Shown here piece after piece: positions 37,690 through 48,062 of a DNA stretch of 64,000 nt. Each line of letters begins with the position of its first letter. The first letter of the stretch is position 1. The DNA is taken from contig CM046876.1 in assembly GCA_025667525.1 (NCBI GenBank), positions 530,078,538-530,142,537 on the forward strand, written 5' to 3'. The DNA comes from Glebionis coronaria. Taxonomy: Eukaryota > Streptophyta > Magnoliopsida > Asterales > Asteraceae. Below the pieces are notes generated by a model. It saw nothing but the letters and a program-made list of their open reading frames with translations. It was not told the origin of the DNA and made no database searches. The position numbers and the translations under genes are program-made.

Positions 37690-39606
37690 CAGTAGAGTGG
37701 TTGGTGAGCAAATGGGTCTCGGATGACGACCTCTTCAATTTCAGCAACGGTGTGCAATAAGCAGTGGTGCGATGGTCCCTTAAGCTCTTCTCCATTCGGT
37801 CCAGCGTGCGAGAGTCCCTCTCTAGCAGTGGTATGGCAGCACATGAATGGAATCTCTTCTTAAGATGTGATGTCAATGTAGGAATCTCTTCTTAAGATGT
37901 GATGTCAATGTCTCCATGGTGCGTACTTTGGCAGACAAATCTAGGAATCTCTTTTTAAGATGTGATGTCAATGTCACATGCTGCGCTGCTAGATAGGTGG
38001 CCTCATCGGCCAGGACGGCGTCACTCATTCCTTCCAGAATTTCCGCTCGGCCAGGGGGCACAATGTTATCCAGAAAACTTGAGGAGTTAAACGCGCTTGT
38101 CAGATCAGAAGATGCAGGCAGTTCCCAGTTGGGAGCAAAGACAGGGTCTGGGAGAAACGCGCTTCCCCCTGCTGATGAAGTCTCCTTGTGGGGGGAGGCG
38201 TGGTCTCATCTTTAGTAGAAGACTTCTCTGGGTCGTCACTGATACATAGGAATGGCGGTGAGATAAAAAAAACAACATGAGAACCAAAAATACCATGTGT
38301 AGGAAGGAAGTTACCATATGTTGATGGTGACTGGAGGAGTGCGAGGGGAAGTCTTCGCAAGGTTCTCCTCAAACTCTTCTTCAGTTGTGCGCACCTCTGT
38401 CCAAGAGGGACCGGTCTCGGTGCGCGCAGCTTTGCGTGAAGACGATGGGGGGCTCCTTTGTCTTTTCCCCAAGGTAGAAGTGTCTTCTTCGTTAAATTCT
38501 TCTACGCCTTTCTCAGTGTCCTCGGTAAAATTACCCGAAGACAGCGAGGAGCTGAGCAAGGGTGGTGGTGGCTGTTACACTACTGGGGGCTGTTGTGCTA
38601 ATGGTGGTTGTTGTGGCTGTTGTGCTGATGGAGAGGGTGGCGGCTGATCCGCGCCTGTGTCGTCATTTTCTTGGGCGACATATGCCTCTCCGAATTCCAG
38701 GTCCATTGTGTTCTTTTAGGCACGATCTTTGAGGGATTCTTCATTTTCCCTCTCAGGACGAGAGTATACCATCAAATCTTCCAAGAATGCACCACGAACG
38801 AGTTCGAGAAGATCCATAACTGCGCAACAAGAAAACAGACAAACAGAAAGATAAAATTTAGTTTCTTGGCACAAGAAGGTACCTACAGAATGCTACGGTG
38901 GATGGGAGGAAGAACCACTAACCCTGGCCGTCCTGGGTGTAGAAGAGGGGTATCCTGTACGCGCCACAAATCGGTGTGTGGCTTTGTCCAAGGGTGACTA
39001 GCACACTCTCTGGATACGGCTGTACGGGGATACGATTGTTGTTTAAAGTCTCCGCGTCTTTAGGGTTATAGGAGTTGTGGCCAGGTAAGGGGTCCTTACC
39101 CACCATTCCAGGGGTCAAAAAAGGGAAGTGAAAAGGGAAGAAGGCGTCGTCAAGCCAGAAGAATCTGTCATTCCAGTCCCTTAGGGAGTCTATTCTTCCG
39201 TCATAACATTGCATCTCCCTTTTCGCTTAGCGAAGGACACCCAGCCATTGGCTAATTGCCGTTGGTAGAATACGCGGAAAAGGTCTACGGTGGGCTCTAT
39301 GTCTAGGGTGCGGCAGTTTATTTTGAAATTTGAAATTTTAGCCACCCCTATACAATGCAATTGAGAGACGTGGGTCTCATAATGCATCAACACACTAAGA
39401 AGGAAGCGTGACATGGGTATACGCTGGTTTGCATAGTCGAAGAACCGGGTGTACACCCCTATCTTTCCCGTTGGGGCCTGGCTTATATTATGTCGAGGGT
39501 TAGGAACTTTTGGGTGCAGATAGTTAGGTATGTAGAACTCAGTGGTGAATTGGTCTAGCTCCTCTATGCTCAAGGTTGACGTAATGGCGGATAATTATTT
39601 CACCAT
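37690..39606 (-). pseudogene. antisense gene of the Tat element (plant gypsy-type transposon protein), spliced-looking, broken
   Basis: On the minus strand a coding block starts at ATG 39606, has TAA as codon 4, then reads SIEELDQFTTEFYIPNYLHP and FRVFYQRQLANGWVSFAKRK. A one-base shift near 39215 leads to DWNDRFFWLDDAFFPFHFPF. GT/AG-bounded gaps at 38882-38820 (63 nt) and 38314-38239 (76 nt) look like introns. The exon between reads MDLLELVRGAFLEDLMVYSR and a Pro/Gln-rich then Ser-rich tail; two stops fall in it. The last part (38238 downward) has ILEGMSDAVLADEATYLAAQ. It resembles the putative gypsy-type transposon protein family found antisense in Tat elements. Its function is unknown. Confidence 0.65.
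37849..37974 (-). repeat. three copies of a 31 bp repeat inside the antisense gene
   Basis: Copies at 37849-37879, 37881-37911 and 37944-37974 are nearly identical (one C/T difference in the third). On the minus strand each encodes TLTSHLKKRF. Confidence 0.9.
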
Positions 39607-39740
39607 GGTGTTATATGTGTAATAAGGTGGTCACGCAGTTTACCTTCACTGAGATCTGGTGATGATGGCGTGTGTTGAAGGCGTTAATGGAGGTTTGAGA
39701 GTTTTTTGTAATTGGTAAACAGTCAAAGGGAGGCGTCAGG

Positions 39741-39742
<2 letters not shown>

Positions 39743-39775
<33 letters not shown>
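39743..39775. repeat. (TA)n microsatellite
   Basis: A short pure TA tract upstream of the antisense gene start. Confidence 0.9.
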
Positions 39776-39778
<3 letters not shown>

Positions 39779-40022
39779 TACTGATTTACTGTTCACGGTT
39801 AGATATGTGACACGTGTTTCCTACTTGCTAGATCCAATGGTAGAAGTTGAAGGGGTAACTATGACGTGGCAGGCGCTTTTCCCAGGTACCGAGGAGGTTT
39901 GGTAAAAGGGGGATGAATATCTTCTTGGTGGGAATATTTGAAATCTTTGTTCATATCTGGACTATACGAGTGTTCTGGTTGATTTATAGTCTAGCAGCCG
40001 CGGTTAGAACCTACGACCACTA

Positions 40023-40035
40023 GCCTGGGGGGACA
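40023..40035 (+). other. polypurine tract of the Tat element
   Basis: GCCTGGGGGGACA lies directly before the 3' LTR start TGATGACATATAG. The G run is at 40027-40032. Confidence 0.75.
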
Positions 40036-40619
40036 TGATGACATATAGTCCCTAGTCGGGCTGGATAGTCCGACCCACGGGTACTACCCGCATCCATCAG
40101 GAATGGATTGAATGCTTGTGCGATGCGCGCACGCAGCCTAGGAGGCCTGGTAAGTCGATGTCGCACATAAGGTTGATTACTTAGCCAGTTCCTTGTCGCA
40201 GCACGACAGGATCAGACAAGAATATAATCTATCATATAGATATATTCGCCTAAAGGGAAGAGATATACACTTGCCTTGGTTATGTGATAAGGATCAAACT
40301 ATTTTAGGTCATTATCTCTTCCTTTGGCTGCAAGAGTAGGAGAGCCCAGCCAAGACTCTCTCGGGTATAAAAGGAACCCCATAGGTTCCACAAAGGTACG
40401 ATACACATAATACCCTAAACACTACATACTCAAATCGATTACTTACTCTCACGTCGGAGTATAATCGTGGGTCACAAACCCACGGTAAGCCTAACGGTGT
40501 CTATTTAGTGCGCAGGGTCCTCAAAGAAAGTTTCACTTGGTGCAAGAGCCGGAGTCCACAAGGCCCCAAATTAAGCCTAATTTGGGTCTAGCTCGGTCTA
40601 TCCAACTTTTGTATCAACA
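40036..40619 (+). repeat. 3' LTR of the Tat element (584 bp)
   Basis: It matches 31371-31883 and ends TTGTATCAACA. It includes about 70 extra bases before the shared end, and these contain a perfect 9 bp stem CCCAAATTA/TAATTTGGG (40565-40573, 40578-40586). TATA box at 40366-40372. Confidence 0.93.
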
Positions 40620-40624
40620 CCGCC
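40620..40624. repeat. target site duplication CCGCC (right)
   Basis: Identical to 31366-31370. Confidence 0.9.
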
Positions 40625-41134
40625 GTTGAAAAAAAAACTTTGTTGTCACATGTCACTCTACTACTAATATCTATGTTCGTCAAGCATCCAGCTCTAATTC
40701 AGTTTCCCCTTCAAGGGATTCAGTTGTTACCTCATCTCGATGTTTCGCCAAGCATCCCACCTATTTTCCAAGCATCCAACTCCAATTATGTTTCCCCTCA
40801 AGGGCTTCAGTTATCACCTCATTTTACTATTTCGACAAGCATCCCACGCATTCCCCGAACTAACCACCTAGCTGCATTAGCCCAGAGCGCAAACTTAAAC
40901 AATGTTAAGGACATGATGATGGCCCTGTTTGAAAGGGAAAATGATAGAGATTTTTCTGTTATTAGGGAGATGAACCGAATTGCTGACCAATATAGTGGCC
41001 GAGTTAGGGAGAGGGTTTAAATAATTGTTGAGCTTGAGCAGTTGTATGGTTGTGTTGATTCGTTTGAAAGTGCCAGCCTTCTTAGTGAGATGAATGAAGA
41101 TGATGTAGGGTCGTGTTTTCTAAGGATTAGGCAT
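40625..41134 (+). other. insertion-site flank with a possible gene fragment
   Basis: A 126-codon frame (40640-41020) has a Ser/Pro/Gln-rich first half with a repeated phrase (FPLQGIQLLPH, then SPQGLQLSPHF). It is followed by a more protein-like end (NNVKDMMMALFERENDRDFS, VIREMNRIADQYSGRVRERV). The same phase continues past the stop as IIVELEQLYGCVDSFESASL. I do not recognise it. It could be a remnant of an older element or a host gene disrupted by the Tat insertion. Confidence 0.35.
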
Positions 41135-42032
41135 TGTTGGATTATCTATTAAGATGGATGAGAAATGGAATAACCTAGAGAGAGAAAGGTAGAGAGAGAA
41201 AGGAGAGAAAGAGAGGAAATATGGAATGTGATAAAATGAAAGTGTTCAACCCCTCCTAACATGCTAGGAGGGGGTTTATATAGCCCACCCTATATGTGGG
41301 CTATATGGGCTATATTGGATCACGAGCCCAATATCATTGGAGTGACCGATCCATTCTAAATACGTAAAAACGTATTTCCAACAATCTCCCCAAAGGGAGG
41401 TCACTCCAAGTTACAATGTCCTAAATAGTCTATAGCTCGTGATCTATGCTAATAATGATGTGACCGAGACTTTCCTTGGAAAAACGTATTTCCAACAATC
41501 TCCCCCAAAGGGAGGTCACACCATTTTACAAAATCTTTAACCTAGCATACTATGCTTGAGTCTTCGATCTTGTTCTTGTGAATATGCGGATGAGATCTTT
41601 GACTTTGGTCTTGAGCATGTGTCCTTGCTTTGACCTTGTGCATTCATCACTTGTGATATTTGCCTCCTCGTGACTTCATGTTCCACAAACTTATACTTTT
41701 ATAAATTCTTGAAAGCTTCAGAGTTTGATACAACAGAAGACTTGACATTTAGACTTTCTTGAATTTGTTGAAGTATTAAGTGCATATAGTATTAGCATGT
41801 GGTGACAACTTCTTCTGGATTGTGCACCGCAATGCCACTTTCTTGTTACGCTGTATAAGACAGTTAGCAACAAAACATATACACGGATGAAATGGCCTTG
41901 AACATTTCATTCTAATTCGGTAGAATTTTACCTCCGGTCGGTGTAGACCGTTGGACGATATAAAATATCGTACTTGTGACAGGTAGTTTCAATTAAGAAC
42001 CTCCTTGACAAGATTTCGCGGGTACACCCGTT
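41135..42032 (-). mobile_element. truncated older Copia copy: 3' LTR plus part of 3' untranslated region
   Basis: An LTR-like block 41135-41383 (TGTTGGATTATC to TTTCCAACA) ends like the young Copia LTR at 48035. It is followed by a polypurine tract (complement of ATCTCCCCAAAGGG). From about 41640 to 42032 it parallels 48230-48600 of the young element with many differences. It stops abruptly at CCCGTTC, where the chromovirus LTR begins. The LTR interior has diverged strongly from the young one, so it is an older or sister family. Confidence 0.8.
41250..41305 (-). promoter_or_regulatory. TATA box flanked by two hairpins (old Copia LTR)
   Basis: Stem 1 CCCCTCCTA/TAGGAGGGG (41250-41258, 41265-41273), TTTATATA at 41275-41282, stem 2 TATAGCCCAC/GTGGGCTATA (41279-41288, 41296-41305). 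Minus-strand TATA box. Confidence 0.7.
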
Positions 42033-45000
42033 CTGTAACACCCCCAAATTTATACAACTCAGTACAGCGGAAGACTAGTTGGTGTTACGGGATAGCACAT
42101 TACTCACATCATAGACAACGCTTAAAAGTCGCGTCGTTTTATTAATAAAGCACTTCCATTCATAAATATCAAAGTTACATAGGTCCCAAGTCATTATATT
42201 TCATACAGGATTTTACAAAGCATTTGAATGGAAATTAATATTTAAGTGCGGGCCATGAATTCTTGTTGTCTTCCCAAGAATTACCTTCAAGTATCTGAGA
42301 CAAAACATGTTAAAAGAAAAGGTCAGCGATAACGCCGAGTGAATTCATAGATTTTAATAAAATCCATTAATATAACATCGGTATAAAATTATTACCAAAA
42401 ATCATTTTGTATAAATCATTGTAATAGGCTATAAAATAGTCAAAGTCATTTTATACAAAGCTTTATCAAAATCATAATATAGGCGTTTGCCTTAAAAATC
42501 ATTATACGAGCCAATGTCGTGAAACATCATACAATACGTCTTATGACGTTGTATAAAAATAAAAACCGTTATATGAATATGGTTATGAAAATCAAAACAC
42601 GAACATAATATCAATAGTATGACCATGTATTGCTAGTCAGGCAATACATCGTAATTCGGTGCGTCTAGTAGTATTTCGTTAGTTGGATTATTATAAGCCG
42701 CATGACATTGTTACCTTACTAAAACAAACAACAGGTAGCTAACCCGATACTCAATTTGCCCATCTAAAGTAGCGTGTCGTCACAAAGGTCACGCTATGGA
42801 AATCTTCTCATACATAAATTCGCTTACCAATCAATGTGGCACGACGGGGATCAACCGTCAAGGCGCGAACTGGGGTGATCGTCCCCAAATAGTACTATTA
42901 AATGCATAAGCGTCTACCAAATCCCGGTAGTTCACAATTCATGCTAATGGGACTTTTAGTGACATAACCTAACTTTAATAATCCATTTAATTTCATCTAT
43001 CGTGTCCTTTAATCATTTATCGGGTCATACAATCGGGTCATACAATCGGGTCATACAATCGGGTCATACAATCGGGTCATACAATCATTCGGGTCCAAAT
43101 CAATAAACAAAAAATCAGGACAAATGGTGTCCTATTTTATAAAAACTAACATGTTATCTCCCTCGCGGGTTTATAAAATATTTCATAAAAACATCTAAAA
43201 GAGTGTGAGGCTATGAACTCACGTTGATGTGGGAAGGCGGGTTATCGGCAATTCGGACGTACGGTATGTGCTTCAATCACGGAAACCTAGACAAATAATA
43301 CTCGTCTTAGACTCATGTCCAATGACTTTCTAAAAATAACAATTATGTATACATATGATGATTTTATATATATGATGATCAAGTGGGTTTACATATTCTC
43401 TTTTACTCATTTTAGTGGTTACGTATTGGTAACTTCTTACTAGTTTACTAGTTTTACCTATTTACGTGTCTTAGGTCCAATAAACTTATTATAAGTTCTT
43501 TAACTTGTTTTAATCCATTTTATACTTATATTATCAGTATTTAAGCTTTACAAGTTGGTCCCAAATGGGTTAAGCCCAATAAGTTCTTTTCATAAGTATT
43601 TAACTTATTTAGTCCAATTATTAGTCCAATATGTTTACTTAGCTCGTTATTGTCCGTATGTCCTATAGTTCGGGTTTTATCGGTTTTTACTTGTATTAGA
43701 TACTTATATATCAGTATATGACTTTTAAAAACTTTACATTAGACGGGTTTGATCGTCTAAGTTTTAATTGGTGAAAAACGTTAACTTTACGGTAATAGCC
43801 GAAAAAGTCGTAAAAATCAAGTTTATAGTTTTTATAACTTATAAATATTATTCCACTACCATTTTTATAATTTATCCATTTATTTAACCTTTAATATATT
43901 TATATAAATAAAATTCATGAGTTAGTGGGCTTTAATTTTACATTTTATACAATATAATTTTGAGTGCTTATATAATAGTAATAAACATTAATTCTCAAAA
44001 TCTGATTTTTATTTTCATGTTCACCAAAACTGCCATATCTAGAGTTATATATGGAGATAGAAGCTCAAATGTTTATCACATAAACTACATGATATTTGCT
44101 CCATTTAACTCTTCTATAGCTACTGTTGAATCATCCCCTAAGTATTTTCTAAAAATCGTCCAAAACAGTAAACTCAGATTTGTACTCTAAACTTGTTTTG
44201 ATCATATCTCACTGATTACAATGATTCCATTGCATGACCAACTCTCACATGTGTACAAGACATATTACTTACTGTTTATTCATTAATCTATGCCATTTTT
44301 ATCAGTTCACCTTTTGATTCTTTACTGTTTTATACAGCCAACAAACTTAAACAAGATTTTAGCCTTGTTTCTTATAGTCTTTCATCTTTTTAAGCATGTT
44401 TATCAACACCAAATCCCCACACAATATTTTTAATCATCATTCATCATCATATACATATAAATAAGTGAAATAAATACAAGATTACATAATCAAAAATAAC
44501 AAGAGGATGAGGAGGACAATCTTTATACCACCAAGTTGATGTAGGTTATGATTTGGACATGGTTTTTGATGGAGAAACTTGTGGATAACCAAGACCATCT
44601 TCAAGACCATCAATATTCATAAACTCCTTGTGGAAAATCAGCCCTAATACTGCATGGAAACTCCTCCTTGGATGTTATAAGCACCACCAATCAATAGGGT
44701 TTCAAAAGGGCTTCAACATGTGCAAGAATAACATAGGATTTCATGGTTGATTTTGATCAAAAGTGGTGTTTTGGTGTTGTTTTTGGACGGCATAAATGGA
44801 GCCAAGGGAGAGAATTTTGAGTGGATTGCATGGATGAAAATGAGAAGAGTGGTTTTGGCTTGTGGTTTTGTTGGATGGTAGCTTAAACTTTAAGCTTAGC
44901 AAGACAAGTGTTAAGTTAGCTTGTATACTTGACACCTCAAGTGTGTGGTGTAGCTTAGTTAGGCCGGTTTGAGTGGGGGTGGGACAAGTGTCCCACTTGT

Positions 45001-45499
45001 CTCATCCCCATTTATTTACGGGTACTCCTCGATTCTAGTTTCCTCGATTTGCGTGCCCTCGGGTCATTTTACGAAAAACGTTTTTATAAATTATGAATCA
45101 ACGACACAAAACGAATCTAATAAAAATTGTTTCATCAAAAACGGAGTTCGAAAACGTAAATACGTAATCCTAAGGTTTCCGGTTTAGTCGTAAAGGACAT
45201 TAAAATAAAATCGTAAGTCCTAGTTTCTTCTCGTAAATTTGTGAGTTTATGAACCAACACAAATTTAATACTCCAAAATAATATTCACGGATAAATTTAT
45301 TTTCTGAAATGTCGGACTGTCACCAAAACGGTGTATGTAAACGTAAGCACGTAACGTTGAATCCTCCGATTTAGACGTAGTCGATGCTACTTCAAGACGT
45401 AAATCCAAATTACTTCCCAAAAATAAGTGAGTTCATAAAATAATATTTTCAAATAAATATTGAGAATAAAATATCAATCATAATTTGACGGATTGTCAC
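42033..45499 (-). repeat. 3' LTR of a Tekay/Del-like chromovirus (about 3.47 kb)
   Basis: On the minus strand it starts TGTGACAATCCG at 45499 and ends GGGGGTGTTACA at 42033. The start directly follows a purine-rich tract (CTGTTTAGGGGTAAATGC) and the C-terminus of a decayed chromovirus pol. The second LTR is not in the window. It contains a 13 bp minisatellite at 43021-43085 and an internal repeat of its own first 190 bp (45110-45317 against 45308-45499). Confidence 0.72.
43021..43085. repeat. minisatellite, five exact copies of a 13 bp unit
   Basis: CGGGTCATACAAT is repeated head to tail five times without change inside the chromovirus LTR. There are no spacers, so it is not CRISPR. Confidence 0.97.
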
Positions 45500-47710
45500 A
45501 GCATTTACCCCTAAACAGGATCTTTGTCCTCAAAGATCATCTTACTACTCGCTTCTTATAGAGTTAAAGCCATGTGGGTATTTCCTCCACATTCGGTCTT
45601 TTCTCACAAGTGTAATTCATTACAATACGCGAGTTTTATCAAACATAACTACGGGAATAAGATCAGGTTTAATGTTGACTTACTTTCTCTATCCATGATG
45701 TTCACGGGTTTTTGATGAATGCAACTTTTCGCCGATCTAAACTCTACTAAGAAACAATCAGATTCTCACTTGATAGATATTTATCAAGTTCGACTTACGA
45801 AACATAATTCACGCAGTCCTTGAAGTCCTAGGGTAGATCCAACTTATATGCCTTTCAAACCAATCTTTTTGCATCATCTCAATAGTCCCATACAACGGGG
45901 ACTTATATCCCATGATTTGTCAGATCATTAATTCATTTCTCCAAGGTTAAAAATTTTGGCATAACTTCGCTACCCATCTGGCACTTCAAGATCTACATTT
46001 CATATTCACATAACCTCTTACCTACTACCGGCAGTCAATATTCAGATCCTAATTTCAACAATCATTTCAGGTCTCGCGGGTCGGGTATTTTGTAAGGTTA
46101 GGTTCGCCATCATAGGAAACCTTAAACCTAAAAGACATGTCCAACTCACAATGGGTGTATGTCGGGTGTCTTCATCCCAACTCCTGCTTACAGATGCTCT
46201 AATATTTAGATCCTAACAAGATTCGATCTCGATCCTAATACGATGATTATCAATGATAATCTTTCCAAAGGAAAACGATTATACGGTCTATTACCAAAGG
46301 TCAATCATTCAAAAATAGAACAGTGCTTATAGTATTTTGTATCGTTTCTTTACCTCGTCCCTTCGATTGGGGTGGTACACAGTACTCTCATCAAGATTCG
46401 TTCTTAATGACTTATGAGCAAATCTCTAGAAATTCAATGCGAAGCGAGGATCTTGACATAGATGATCGATACAGGCACACTATGTTTACATAACTCCTTT
46501 AAATAAAAGAGTCTATTTCTTCATCAAGATTCTTATCATTAACGAGAATGATATTAGCAGATTTGGTCAGTCTGTCGACGATGATCCAAATCGAATCAAA
46601 TTCAGATGATGACCTTTGCGATAGCTACACGTTTACTAATGTATGAGGCGATGTCTGCCTTCATAATTTGTCATTAGTACAACTTCTTTAGAAAAAGATA
46701 CTTTTAGTCATAAATGACATAAATAGAATACTCATACTTACAAATTCCAACATAACTATATCTCACAATCCTCCATATTTAGACAATCACAAGTGGCCTT
46801 TTATACATCTAACGCCATCGGCTTCTCAATTCTAATGGTTCACATTAACCGCGAACCCCTTTTATTATCTATATTATCCTTCTTACAAACATTAGTTATT
46901 TTTAAATTGTTCGGCAATTTATTTTGCACCGTCATTACTAAGGAATACATCCTAATTGGTTCTTTATCTTTTCTACATAATGTGTCAGTAATTACGTTCA
47001 CCTTCCTGATGAAATAAATATCATAACCGTATTTATTCAAAATTCTTTCTTCATATCTTCTATATTTCAGTTTCGTTTCAGCTATCATTTTTGTCAGTTT
47101 TGCTTAATCCGACGTTTAAAGCGTCGATAATTATTACAACTAATTAAATAATAAGTTTTTAATTTTTTTATGAAACGTAAACGTAAAAATTTTAAATTTC
47201 TTAGTTCGACCAATTATATAAAATGTTAAAAATAAATTTGAATTTAATTAACAAGATTTTTTTGTTGATTTATCGAAAATATTTAATAAGATTCGTAAAT
47301 GTTCGAAAACCTTTGTTTATACTTTGGTCAAAATTTTCTTAGTTTGAAAAGTAAAAATTATCGTTTCAGATTTCAAGTCATGGTTTAAATGGTTTCCTCA
47401 ATCCCTCTTGTGTTGTCTTGAGGTATACACAAACATTTACCCCTAAACAGAAGTTTAGTTAAATGGGTTGTGTATAAGGGAATAATCCCTTAAAATCCTT
47501 TGTTAAAACATTTGTCAAAATATATTTGCACTTTCTTTTTAGTATAATCAAAGTCTTAAATAACTTCTAAATTTTGAAGAGTCAATTTATATTTCATTAT
47601 CTATTAATCACACGGTTAAATCATGTAAAGTATTAAGTCCTAAGTCTTATGTTAAATATTCAAGGTACAATTTTTAATTGTTCGGCCAATTCAGGGCAAT
47701 CTGTAATTAA
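45500..47710 (-). pseudogene. decayed chromovirus pol: RNase H end, integrase, C-terminus
   Basis: Minus-strand reading, heavily broken. The 46840-47088 frame reads YDIYFIRKVNVITDTLCRKD and EPIRMYSLVMTVQNKL, the RNase H to integrase link of Tekay-type elements. Around 46590-46530 it reads WIIVDRLTKSANIILVNDKN, the integrase core around its first Asp, with later traces near 46370. Around 45690-45510, traces such as NIMDRESKS and CEKRPNVEEIPTWL match the end of chromovirus integrases just before the polypurine tract. Many stops and shifts; no product is possible. Confidence 0.7.
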
Positions 47711-47715
47711 TTATT
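47711..47715. repeat. target site duplication TTATT (left)
   Basis: Repeated at 59930-59934 directly after the other LTR of the young Copia element. Confidence 0.92.
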
Positions 47716-48035
47716 TGTAGATTTGTAAATCTATGCTTATGTTTTAGAGAGAGAAAGAGATAGAGAAATGGTGGATTTCACACTTTAGAGAGAGAAACTA
47801 AGAAAGAACTATGTGTAAATTATGAAAAACCACACCCTCTCCATCAAAGGAGAGGGTTTATATACCCAAGCCTTGTAATGGGCTTGGGCTTACACTTTTG
47901 AGCCGGCCTACACATGTTGTAGGCTAGGCTTGGACTTGTTTGATAAGTAAAGAAGATTAACTAAACTACGAGCTATAACATGGACTATTGTTGGAGTGAC
48001 CGATCCTTCTTAATACGTAAAACGTATTTCCAACA
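47716..48035 (-). repeat. 3' LTR of the young Copia element
   Basis: TGTAGATTTGTAAATC to CGTATTTCCAACA on the plus strand. It contains the hairpin/TATA/hairpin unit at 47835-47888 and an AATACGT/ACGTATT stem near its right end. Confidence 0.95.
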
Positions 48036-48062
48036 ATCTCCCCCTAAGGGAGGTCACTCCAA
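48036..48062 (-). other. polypurine tract and outer arm of an inverted repeat
   Basis: On the minus strand CCCTTAGGGGGAGAT abuts the 3' LTR. Just outside, GGTCACTCCAA (48052-48062) is the exact complement of TTGGAGTGACC inside the LTR (47991-48001), so the tract lies within a potential stem-loop. Confidence 0.8.

Larger units (their letters stand above)
31371..40619 (+). mobile_element. Tat-lineage Ty3/gypsy LTR retrotransposon, complete but inactive
   Basis: The element has LTRs (31371-31883, 40036-40619), a primer site, gag, protease, RT, RNase H, a second RNase H, integrase and a polypurine tract on the plus strand. The second RNase H after the first, the long region between pol and the 3' LTR, and an antisense gene in that region are characteristic of the Tat lineage (Tat/Ogre/Grande). 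A CCGCC target duplication flanks it. The LTRs differ by roughly 25 to 30 substitutions by eye over about 510 aligned bases plus one 70 bp indel, so it is an older insertion than the Copia element at 47716. Confidence 0.92.

Noticed and set aside
38318..38647. A Gly/Cys-rich plus-strand ORF
   Set aside because: It is the complement of the Pro/Gln-rich exon of the antisense Tat gene.
43021..43085. CRISPR-like array
   Set aside because: The five 13 bp units are contiguous with no spacers, and this is plant DNA; it is a minisatellite.
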